From Vulcanimicrobiota bacterium (GTDB taxonomy: Bacteria > Vulcanimicrobiota > Vulcanimicrobiia > Vulcanimicrobiales > Vulcanimicrobiaceae), in the NCBI GenBank assembly GCA_019233165.1, contig JAFAMS010000296.1, positions 1 through 5,056 of the forward strand: a stretch of 5,056 bases of DNA, read 5' to 3'. The notes under the pieces were generated by a model that saw only the letters and a list, made by a program, of their open reading frames with translations, was not told the origin of the DNA and ran no database searches. The position numbers and the translations under genes were made by a program. Positions 1-5,056 of this stretch are shown here, one piece after another (position 1 is the first letter of the stretch; each line of letters starts with the position of its first letter).

Positions 1-165
1 CAGCAACACGACCGGCAAGACGGCGAAGAAAAGCCCGACGAGGAACGGCTCGATCGCGATGGTGAGGCGCCCCAGGAATCCGCGCCACACTACCCGGCGC
101 TCGGCGCCGGTCCACGGTCGGGATGCGACCTGCGATGGGTCCCACGCACGGTGAGGGCGGCGCAT
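1..165 (-). CDS. Hypothetical membrane protein, N-terminal part (runs off left edge)
   Basis: The first 55 codons of a minus-strand gene are visible, starting at ATG 163-165, and the frame stays open to the window edge. The first ~30 residues are Arg/Trp-rich and polar (begins MRRPHRAWDP). They are followed by a strongly hydrophobic stretch at about residues 37-55 (EPFLVGLFFAVLPVVLL) that looks like a first transmembrane helix, with a basic N-terminus probably cytoplasmic. An in-frame GTG at 190-192 would add nine residues and has an AGGA about 10 bases upstream, so the exact start is uncertain. No family is recognised from this fragment. The gene diverges from the SCO gene, so a role in oxidase assembly is possible but unsupported. 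The plus-strand reading of the same stretch is charge-rich and looks like a shadow; the hydrophobic run is the main reason for choosing the minus strand. Confidence 0.5.
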   Translation of the reverse strand, partial: MRRPHRAWDPSQVASRPWTGAERRVVWRGFLGRLTIAIEPFLVGLFFAVLPVVLL

Positions 166-262
166 GGCTGAGTCGTTCCCATTTGGGGTCACCGCGCTCG
201 CTTCCTGGGGGAATCTTGGCGGGTCGCACGCTCCTTGCCGCGAAGTCGCGGTTCTTACGAAG
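166..262. promoter_or_regulatory. Divergent intergenic region with a 14-bp dyad
   Basis: This is the only real intergenic gap in the window, lying between the divergent starts of the membrane protein and the SCO gene, so it must hold the promoter of each unless one is read from further away. No convincing -35/-10 pair is visible on either strand. The one clear element is a perfect dyad at 238-251 (CCGCGA-AG-TCGCGG), centred about 18 bases upstream of the SCO ATG. It is compatible with an operator or a promoter-proximal site, but in DNA this GC-rich a 6+6 dyad can occur by chance. Confidence 0.3.
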
Positions 263-1258
263 ATGATTCGGACGCTTGCGTTCTCTTGCAGCCTCGTCGC
301 GCTCTTTGCGGGCGCTGGTGCGTTCGCATCGGCACACCCCGAACGCGTCGCCGGTCAAGTGTTGACCGTCTTGGGCGACCGCCACGCGATCGTAGTCCGT
401 TGCGATGCACGCGGCAGCAAGCCGGAGACGACGAAGCTGTTCAAGCTCGCCGCCGGGATCGATCCCGCATCGCTGCGGGCCGGAGATCGGATCGTCGGTC
501 TCGCGGATCCCGATTCCGCCTCGCCGACGTTCGACGAGATTCGCGTCACCCACATGGAGATCGCCGCGCCGAGCGTCGTGCGCCCGGCGATTCCCCTTCT
601 CGTCGGCGACGCGCTCCCCGAGACGCGCTTCGTTGACCAGCGGGGACGCTCGTTCGCTTTTTCGGATTTTCGCGGAGAGTCCGTCGTTCTCACGTTTTTC
701 TACACGCGTTGCCGCGATCAAAACGAATGCCCGCTCGTCTCCAGCCACCTGCGGATCCTGCAACGCCGGTTCGCGAACAAACCGTATCATTTGGTCGAGA
801 TGACAATCGAGCCGCGCTACGATCGCCCGGCGATTCTCGCCGAATATGGCCGCGCGTACGACGCCGATCCCGACCGCTGGACGCTCGCGACCGGGGATCC
901 GCAGACCGTCCTCGACTTCGCCGCGCGCTTCGGGATCGATCCCTTTGCCGATCCGCGCATCGGCCTCATCCACACCGAGCGGACCGCGCTGATCGGCCCG
1001 GACGGGAAGATCGTCGACTTCGTCGATCAGGCAAACTGGAACCCCGACAACATCGTCGCGCGCCTGCAGCCGCCCGTCACGAAGCCTGCGACGTGGCTCG
1101 AACGGCTGGATTTCGAGCTTTCGAAGCTGACCGTCGCGCTCTGCGGCAACGGCGCGACGGGCTACTCGGGACTCCAGGACTTGGCGATCGTCCTGGCGAT
1201 CTTGGGCGGGGTCGCCTTCGTCTTACAGCGCGTAGCTCGTTTCTTCATCACGCACTGA
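263..1258 (+). CDS. SCO1/SenC-family copper chaperone / thiol protein, membrane-anchored
   Basis: This 331-residue SCO-family protein has a thioredoxin fold. The family delivers copper to, or reduces the cysteines of, the CuA site of cytochrome c oxidase on the outer face of the membrane. I chose ATG 263 because it begins a clean signal peptide (MIRTLAFSCSLVALFAGAG, likely cleavage after ASA at ~24); the longer frame from 164 would bury this and overlap the divergent gene. No good Shine-Dalgarno is seen. Residues ~29-100 form a small beta-rich domain resembling the CusF-like module found before SCO domains (ends in DPASLRAGDRI), but without its usual Met-rich metal motif. The SCO domain (~115-265) has the cysteine pair C150/C156 in FFYTRCRDQNECP, a CX5C spacing instead of the classical CX3C, and the conserved histidine H237 in GLIHTERTALIGPDG. 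A C-terminal hydrophobic helix (~303-325) suggests a second membrane anchor. The 3' end overlaps convergent ctaA by 36 bases. The family is clear; the exact role (CuA assembly versus another thiol function) is inferred. Confidence 0.9.
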   Translation: MIRTLAFSCSLVALFAGAGAFASAHPERVAGQVLTVLGDRHAIVVRCDARGSKPETTKLFKLAAGIDPASLRAGDRIVGLADPDSASPTFDEIRVTHMEIAAPSVVRPAIPLLVGDALPETRFVDQRGRSFAFSDFRGESVVLTFFYTRCRDQNECPLVSSHLRILQRRFANKPYHLVEMTIEPRYDRPAILAEYGRAYDADPDRWTLATGDPQTVLDFAARFGIDPFADPRIGLIHTERTALIGPDGKIVDFVDQANWNPDNIVARLQPPVTKPATWLERLDFELSKLTVALCGNGATGYSGLQDLAIVLAILGGVAFVLQRVARFFITH

Positions 1259-2137
1259 CGCCGGTGCACCCGCACCGTCCAGCAATGCGAAGACGGTCGC
1301 TACGACGAACGCGAGAAACGTCGCGACCGCGTTTGCGGCGTGCGCTTCGCGCAGCGGCATCGGCAGGAGCCACACGACGTTGAGCACGCCGAGCGCAATC
1401 TGCAGGATCGCCAGCGTCAGCGCGACACGTAACGCCGCCGCCGAGCGCTGGAGGCTTCGCGGGAGCGACGCGGCGGCCGCGACCGCAAAAACGACGAGCG
1501 CAGCGGCGAGGAATCGGTGCGTCATTTGCAGCGCTTGCGGTATTGTCTGACCGAAAAACGCGGCGTCGCATCCGGGAACAGACGGACACGCGAGCCCCGC
1601 GCCGCTCGAACTGACGAGCGCTCCGGCGCACATGGTAAGCCATGCCCAGCAGGCGGCGACCAAGAGCGGGATTGCGGTTCGGCGCGAGCCGGTCGAATCG
1701 CCGCTCGCGGAGGGCGTCGAAAACGCAACGACTACCAGCGACGAAAGAACCGCGAGCAGCAACATCGCCGTCCCCCAGTGGATCGTCACCGAGAGTGGGC
1801 TGTTCGCGTACGCGATCGTCGCGCCGCCGATCAGCACTTGCAGGACGAAAACGCTCCCGAGCGCGAGGAGCAGCGGGCGCAACGCGGGGATCGGCGGTCG
1901 CACGCGCAGGCCCGCGATGATCAAACCGGCGACGACGAAGGTCTCGAGCGCCGCGAGCAGACGATGCAACCACTCGAGGACGACGCCGCCGTGCAGCACC
2001 GGAACCACCGCTCCCTGGCAGAGCGGCCAATCCGGACACGTCATCCCCGCACTGTTGATCCGCGTCCAACTCCCCAACATCGCCAGCGCGAATCCGACGA
2101 CGACGCCGAGAATCGCGAGCGCTCGAAACGTTCTCAT
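1223..2137 (-). CDS. ctaA: Heme A synthase (COX15/CtaA family)
   Basis: This 304-residue polytopic membrane protein oxidises the C8 methyl of heme O to the formyl group of heme A, for aa3-type cytochrome oxidases. The start is ATG 2135-2137, which overlaps the fdhD stop as ATGA; the open frame upstream of it is only fdhD read in another frame. About eight hydrophobic helices are visible as two similar four-helix halves. Key residues are all present: the first loop cysteine pair C34/C40 (MTCPDWPLC), the E55-x-x-H58 motif (VVLEWLHRL) with H120 (SVTIHWG) as the first-half residues, a second cysteine pair C184/C190 (GLACPSVPGC), and H207 (QMTHRFL) and H266 (REAHAANA) as second-half heme ligands. 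Length matches bacterial CtaA. It is last in the five-gene series and lies convergent to the SCO gene, another oxidase-assembly factor. No Shine-Dalgarno is visible; a GC hairpin sits just before the start, so translation probably depends on fdhD. The heme O synthase gene (ctaB) and the oxidase subunit genes are not in the window. Confidence 0.95.
   Translation of the reverse strand: MRTFRALAILGVVVGFALAMLGSWTRINSAGMTCPDWPLCQGAVVPVLHGGVVLEWLHRLLAALETFVVAGLIIAGLRVRPPIPALRPLLLALGSVFVLQVLIGGATIAYANSPLSVTIHWGTAMLLLAVLSSLVVVAFSTPSASGDSTGSRRTAIPLLVAACWAWLTMCAGALVSSSGAGLACPSVPGCDAAFFGQTIPQALQMTHRFLAAALVVFAVAAAASLPRSLQRSAAALRVALTLAILQIALGVLNVVWLLPMPLREAHAANAVATFLAFVVATVFALLDGAGAPASVRDEETSYAL
1262..1277 (+). 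terminator. GC hairpin just after the SCO stop codon (weak terminator candidate)
   Basis: A perfect 6-bp stem with a 4-base loop (CGGTGC-ACCC-GCACCG) begins four bases after the SCO stop codon. It lies inside the last codons of convergent ctaA. No T-run follows on the plus strand, so it is not a classical intrinsic terminator; it could protect the mRNA 3' end or be a chance structure in GC-rich code. Confidence 0.22.
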
Positions 2138-2997
2138 CGTGACGCCGGCGTTTCGCCGGCGAGACGGTTCTCGCCCGCATAGACGTTGAAGCTCGGGCCG
2201 CGCACGAAACCGATCAGCGTCATCCCGAATTCGCGCGCGACGGCAACCGCCAGACTGCTCGGCGCCGAAACGGCGCAAACGGCGGCGATTCCCGCAACCA
2301 GCGCTTTCTGCACGATCTCGAAGCTCGTCCGGCCGCTCACCATGAGGATGCGCTCGCGCAAGGGGAGTTTGTCGCCCATGAGCGCCCAGCCGACGAGCTT
2401 GTCGACCGCGTTGTGACGTCCGACGTCCTCGCGCAGTGCGAGCAAGCTCCCGTCCTTTGCGAAGAGCGCGGCGGCGTGCAGGCCGCCGGTCGACGCAAAG
2501 ACGCCCTGCGCCGCGCGCAAGCGGTCGGGGAGCGCGGTGACAATGGCAGGATCGAGCGCGGGCCCGTCGCCGAGCGGCTCGATCGCGCGAAGCTTGAGCT
2601 GGTCGATGCTGGCTTTTCCGCACACGCCGCAGGCGCTCGTCGTGAGAAAGTGCCGCTCCAGGCGTTCGATCTGCGGCCACGCGGAACGGGCGAGCTCGAC
2701 GTTGACGATGTTGTACCGCTGCTCTTCGTCGACGTCGCGGTCGACGCAGTACGAAAGATTGCGAATCTCCGTACGATTCGCGGCGACGCCCTCGTTGTGC
2801 AGGAACCCCGCGACGAGCTCGAAGTCGTTGCCGGGAGTGCGCATCGTGATCGCTACCGTTCGCGACTCACCGGCGAGAACGAGGCGGATCTCGAGAGGCT
2901 CTTCGGTCGCGATCTCATCGAAGCGCGAACGGGCGCTGCCGTCCTCGACGGTAACGATCCGAGCCTCGCTTTTCGGTCCCGGCCGCATCGCATCCAT
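2134..2997 (-). CDS. fdhD: Formate dehydrogenase accessory sulfurtransferase FdhD
   Basis: This 287-residue cytoplasmic FdhD receives sulfur from a cysteine desulfurase (IscS in E. coli) and transfers it to the bis-MGD molybdenum cofactor, which formate dehydrogenase needs for activity. Family motifs appear in order: EEPLEIR (32-38), FELVAGFLHNEG (59-70), the sulfur-carrying CGVC pair C123/C126 in LTTSACGVCGKAS, FASTGGLHAAALF (167-179), REDVGRHNAVDKLVG (189-203), VSGRTSFEIVQKA (220-232), APSSLAV (245-251) and the C-terminal GFVRGPSFNVY. Length is normal for the family. ATG 2997 begins 3 bases after the nanE stop and has a GAGG-like element ~13 bases upstream; an in-frame ATG at 2988 (Met4) is the alternative. 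The TGA stop overlaps the ctaA ATG by four bases. No formate dehydrogenase or other molybdoenzyme is encoded here, so its client enzyme must be elsewhere. Identification is secure. Confidence 0.96.
   Translation of the reverse strand: MDAMRPGPKSEARIVTVEDGSARSRFDEIATEEPLEIRLVLAGESRTVAITMRTPGNDFELVAGFLHNEGVAANRTEIRNLSYCVDRDVDEEQRYNIVNVELARSAWPQIERLERHFLTTSACGVCGKASIDQLKLRAIEPLGDGPALDPAIVTALPDRLRAAQGVFASTGGLHAAALFAKDGSLLALREDVGRHNAVDKLVGWALMGDKLPLRERILMVSGRTSFEIVQKALVAGIAAVCAVSAPSSLAVAVAREFGMTLIGFVRGPSFNVYAGENRLAGETPASR
2143..2161 (-). promoter_or_regulatory. Hairpin covering the ctaA ribosome-binding region
   Basis: Two copies of the self-complementary octamer CGCCGGCG are separated by three bases (AAA on the mRNA strand), forming a perfect 8-bp all-GC stem. 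It ends five bases before the ctaA ATG and lies within the last codons of fdhD. No Shine-Dalgarno is visible next to the ATG. When folded it would block independent ribosome entry; ribosomes finishing fdhD at the overlapping TGA would melt it and restart at ctaA. The structure is directly seen; the coupling role is inferred. Confidence 0.4.
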
Positions 2998-3000
2998 GCG

Positions 3001-3684
3001 CTACGAAGCCCGCCTCGCGGCTTGCGCGAAACGCCGGATGTGGCCGTCGATGTCGGTGAGCGCGGTCCCGACGACGACTGCGTCGGCCCCCGCTTCAAAC
3101 GCTTCGTCGACCTCTTCCGGCGAGCCGACGCCGCCCTCGCAGATCGTGAACGCGAGTCCTTTCTTTTTCATCGCTCGGACCAAATCGAGCGCGGGGAGCG
3201 GCGTTCCCTTCGTCGCCGGCGTGTAGCCGCACAGCGTCGTCGCAACGATCTCGGCGCCGGCCGCGGCCGCGCGCTGCGCTTCCTCGAGCGTCGCGCAATC
3301 CGCCATCGCGAGCGCTCCGCGCGATCGGATCGCACGGACGGCGTCGTCAAACGTGCTTCCATCCGGTCGCGCGCGAGCGGTCGCATCGGCGGCGACGATC
3401 GTCGCGCCGGCGGCGAGGACTGCTTCGACGTCGGCGAGCGTCGGCGTAATGTACGGCTCGTACCCGGAAACGGCACGCTTGAGAATGCCGACGATCGGCG
3501 CTCCTCCTCCAACCGCCTCGCGAACCGCCGCGATCCGCGCGAGCCCCTCGATTCGCACGCCCGCGGCGCCGTTCGCGATCGCGCAGCGAGCGAGCGCTGC
3601 GACGATGTGCGGCGCTTCGAGCGCCGACCCCGCGACCGGTTGAATCGAAACGACGAGTCCGCCGTGCAGACCGGTGAGCGTCAT
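3001..3684 (-). CDS. nanE: N-acetylmannosamine-6-phosphate 2-epimerase
   Basis: This 227-residue TIM-barrel epimerase interconverts ManNAc-6-phosphate and GlcNAc-6-phosphate, the step that feeds sialic acid or ManNAc into the GlcNAc catabolic route in the cytoplasm. I chose ATG 3682-3684 because homology starts there (LHGGLVVSIQPVAG); the frame is open further upstream to 3756, but that Arg-rich stretch lies inside the kinase gene. Visible family features are SIQP near residue 15, GVRIEG (R44), GILKR with the catalytic lysine K69, YITPT, IVAADAT (D100) and RPDG, LAMADC, the TTLCGYT loop, the catalytic glutamate E183 in FTICEGGVGSPEEV, and the phosphate-binding end AVVVGTAL. The residues around E183 differ from the common AEGR/K form, but the acid is kept. 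Its start overlaps the kinase stop (ATGA) and its TAG lies 3 bases before fdhD. Pairing with a sugar kinase supports amino-sugar use. No sialate lyase (nanA), nagA or nagB is present in the window. Confidence 0.92.
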   Translation of the reverse strand: MTLTGLHGGLVVSIQPVAGSALEAPHIVAALARCAIANGAAGVRIEGLARIAAVREAVGGGAPIVGILKRAVSGYEPYITPTLADVEAVLAAGATIVAADATARARPDGSTFDDAVRAIRSRGALAMADCATLEEAQRAAAAGAEIVATTLCGYTPATKGTPLPALDLVRAMKKKGLAFTICEGGVGSPEEVDEAFEAGADAVVVGTALTDIDGHIRRFAQAARRAS

Positions 3685-4610
3685 CGTAGTGCGGCAGGCG
3701 GCTCGGCTCCGGCTTCTTTGTACGCCAGGAGCAGGGCGCCGGTCGGCGGATCCCACCGCGGCTTCACCAAACGCGCTTGCGGAAGCTCGCCGGCGAGCTT
3801 CGCCGCCACGAGCTCGCTGTAGAATCGATCGGCGGCGAGCCCGCCGCAGAGTGCGATCTCACACTCTTCGAGGAGCAAGCGTCGCGCGCAGGTGACCGCA
3901 AGCTCGACCAGCGCTCGCGCGGCGCGGTCGACGACGAAGGCGGCATCGCTTTCGTGCGCCGCGGCGAGGCGAAGGACTTCGATCGCAAACGCCGCGAGCG
4001 CCGCACGTTCGATCGCGCCGGTATAGAAGCCGCGAGCGAGCGCGCGAAGATCCGCGACCTCGAACGCGGCGCAGGCCGCCTCCCCAATGCTGCTCGCGCG
4101 CTCCGGCGTTCGATCGGCGGTTCGCATCGCGCGCATCACCGCATCGCAGGCGATCCGAAACGCGCTTCCCTCGTCGCCGAAAAGAAAACCCCAGCCGCCG
4201 ACGCTCGCCGTCGCGCCGCCCGGCGCGACGCCGTACGCGGCCGAGCCGGTGCCGGCGATGAGAACGAGACCCGCGCCGAGCGCGAACGCGCCGGCGTGCG
4301 CGACCGGCGCGTCGTGCACGTATTTGACGCGACCGGCGCGGATCCGCGGCGCCGCGCCATGGATCGCGCCTTCGTACCCGCTCACGCCGGCGACGAGCGC
4401 TTCGAGCTCCGTCCCTTCGGAGAGCCCAGCATCTTCGAGCGCGAGCGCGAGCGCGCCCTCGATCGCGCGCGCGAACTTGCGCGAATCGCGCGGCTCGCCG
4501 ACGTAATCGCAGGGTCCCGACGCGCCGCGTCCCAAGAGCTTTCCGTTCTCGTCGGCGACGACCGCGACCGTCGCGCTTTGGCCGCCGTCGATCCCTGCGA
4601 AGAACGGCAT
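3681..4610 (-). CDS. BadF/BcrA-type N-acetylhexosamine kinase (NAGK-like)
   Basis: This 309-residue ASKHA-fold ATPase of the BadF/BadG/BcrA/BcrD family resembles eukaryotic N-acetylglucosamine kinase rather than the ROK-type NanK. Motifs are the N-terminal phosphate-1 loop GIDGGQS (6-12), HDAPVAH (99-105), the phosphate-2 loop IAGTGSAAYG (118-127), the highly characteristic GGWGFLFGDEGSAF (138-151), CGGLA (255-259) for the adenosine site and a terminal PTGALLLA. The expected reaction is ATP-dependent 6-phosphorylation of a GlcNAc-like sugar in the cytoplasm. Characterised bacterial relatives include MurK of Clostridium acetobutylicum, which acts on MurNAc and GlcNAc. Being directly upstream of and overlapping nanE (ATGA), it may phosphorylate ManNAc for that enzyme, but GlcNAc or MurNAc cannot be excluded. 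ATG 4608-4610 immediately follows the TGA of the upstream oxidoreductase (TGAATG), fixing the start; homology begins at residue 4. Family confidence is high; substrate is inferred. Confidence 0.88.
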   Translation of the reverse strand: MPFFAGIDGGQSATVAVVADENGKLLGRGASGPCDYVGEPRDSRKFARAIEGALALALEDAGLSEGTELEALVAGVSGYEGAIHGAAPRIRAGRVKYVHDAPVAHAGAFALGAGLVLIAGTGSAAYGVAPGGATASVGGWGFLFGDEGSAFRIACDAVMRAMRTADRTPERASSIGEAACAAFEVADLRALARGFYTGAIERAALAAFAIEVLRLAAAHESDAAFVVDRAARALVELAVTCARRLLLEECEIALCGGLAADRFYSELVAAKLAGELPQARLVKPRWDPPTGALLLAYKEAGAEPPAALR

Positions 4611-5056
4611 TCAGATCTTCGCGACCGCGGCGCGGCGCAGGTCGACGCCGTCGGCCGCGAGCCGCTCGCGCAAAAGGCGGGGATCGAGCCGGCGGAACGG
4701 GACGTGGCTCTTCACGGAGATCGCCGCTGCGGTCCCCGCTGCTTGTCCGAGCGTCATGACGGTCGGCGTGAGCCGCGTCGACGCGTGCGCTTCGTGCGTC
4801 GTCGAGATGCAGCGGCCGGCGACGATGAGGTCGTCGACGTCGAGCGGAACGAGACAACGGTACGGAATCTCGTACGAGGCTCCGGGCGGAAGGCGATGCG
4901 TCGTCGTCCCCGAGCCGCTCGGGTTATGGATGTCGATCGGATACGCGCTGCGCCCGACCGCGTCGGGAAACTGGCGCGCTTCGAGGACGTCCTGTGCGGT
5001 GAGCGTATACTCGCCGACGATCCGGCGCGACTCGCGGATCCCGATTTGCGTCGCGG
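4611..5056 (-). CDS. FAD-dependent oxidoreductase, C-terminal part (runs off right edge)
   Basis: About 147 codons at the 3' end of a minus-strand gene are visible, ending at TGA 4611-4613. The translation (written N to C) contains IRESRRIVGEYTLT, a FPDAVGRSAYPIDIHNP stretch, YEIPYRCLVP, the DLIVAGRCIS segment, the THEAHASTRLTPTVM stretch and GQAAGTAAA, followed by a basic tail ending RRAAVAKI. This order is typical of the C-terminal half of the FAD_oxidored (PF12831-type) family; the AGRCIS and GQAAGTAAA segments belong to the FAD-binding core, which in this fold is completed by the C-terminal region. The N-terminal GxGxxG dinucleotide-binding motif would lie beyond the edge. Members are often found beside glycoside hydrolases and sugar-use genes, but substrates are mostly unknown. 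Here the gene is the most upstream visible member of the operon and abuts the sugar kinase with no gap, suggesting a role in the same carbohydrate pathway (inference). Confidence 0.88.
   Translation of the reverse strand, partial: ATQIGIRESRRIVGEYTLTAQDVLEARQFPDAVGRSAYPIDIHNPSGSGTTTHRLPPGASYEIPYRCLVPLDVDDLIVAGRCISTTHEAHASTRLTPTVMTLGQAAGTAAAISVKSHVPFRRLDPRLLRERLAADGVDLRRAAVAKI

Noticed and set aside
164..262. Upstream ATG at 164 as the start of the SCO gene
   Set aside because: The added 33 residues would bury the clear signal peptide that starts at 263 and would overlap the start of the divergent membrane protein gene.
2138..2680. N-terminal extension of heme A synthase to 2680
   Set aside because: The extra 181 residues are Arg-rich out-of-frame reading of fdhD; homology and the ATGA junction place the start at 2137.
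3573..3580. GCGATCGC octamer, reminiscent of the cyanobacterial HIP1 repeat
   Set aside because: I noticed only one exact copy in the window, which is not an enrichment in GC-rich DNA, so it gives no taxonomic signal.
3685..3756. Upstream ATG at 3756 for nanE
   Set aside because: The 24 extra residues are basic, lack epimerase similarity and lie inside the kinase C-terminal code; the ATG at 3684 starts the family-like sequence and gives an ATGA overlap.
2413..3822. Long plus-strand open frame of 469 codons opposite fdhD, nanE and the kinase
   Set aside because: Its translation is Arg/Asp-rich low-complexity with no family motifs, and it lies antisense to three genes with clear catalytic motifs; long antisense frames are expected in GC-rich code.
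3859..4857. Minus-strand 332-codon frame overlapping the kinase and oxidoreductase
   Set aside because: Extremely Arg-rich product without domains; it is a frame-shifted shadow of the kinase and FAD oxidoreductase, whose own motifs are intact.

Overview
This is a GC-rich (about two thirds G+C by eye), almost fully coding window from an aerobic bacterium. It carries heme A synthase and a SCO-type copper protein, which are assembly factors for a heme A-containing cytochrome c oxidase, together with FdhD, which points to molybdenum/tungsten-dependent formate dehydrogenase chemistry. The taxon cannot be fixed from the sequence. The composition, very short intergenic gaps and gene mix would fit a poorly cultured soil-type lineage (for example Eremiobacterota- or Acidobacteria-like), but that is only a guess. 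I see no tRNA, rRNA, mobile element, CRISPR array or long non-coding stretch.

Layout. The left edge (1-165, minus) is the N-terminal end of an unrecognised membrane protein. It diverges, across about 97 bases, from a plus-strand SCO-family thioredoxin-fold protein (263-1258). From the right edge leftwards runs a tightly packed minus-strand gene series: a FAD-dependent oxidoreductase C-terminal fragment (4611-5056), a BadF/N-acetylglucosamine-kinase-type sugar kinase (3681-4610), N-acetylmannosamine-6-phosphate 2-epimerase nanE (3001-3684), fdhD (2134-2997) and heme A synthase ctaA (1223-2137). The four junctions are TGA directly abutting ATG, an ATGA overlap, a 3-base gap and another ATGA overlap, so all five genes are probably one transcript with coupled translation. 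Its promoter lies beyond the right edge.

Function. The promoter-proximal genes look like amino-sugar catabolism: the kinase makes an N-acyl-hexosamine 6-phosphate, NanE converts ManNAc-6-P to GlcNAc-6-P, and the oxidoreductase may act on a sugar or a related compound. The distal genes serve respiration: FdhD sulfurates the formate dehydrogenase cofactor and CtaA makes heme A. The SCO gene runs towards ctaA on the other strand, and the two reading frames overlap tail to tail by 36 bases, so two oxidase-assembly genes are convergent. The most interesting points are the mixed operon, a perfect 8-bp GC hairpin just before the ctaA start codon that suggests obligate translational coupling to fdhD, and the unusual architecture of the SCO protein.
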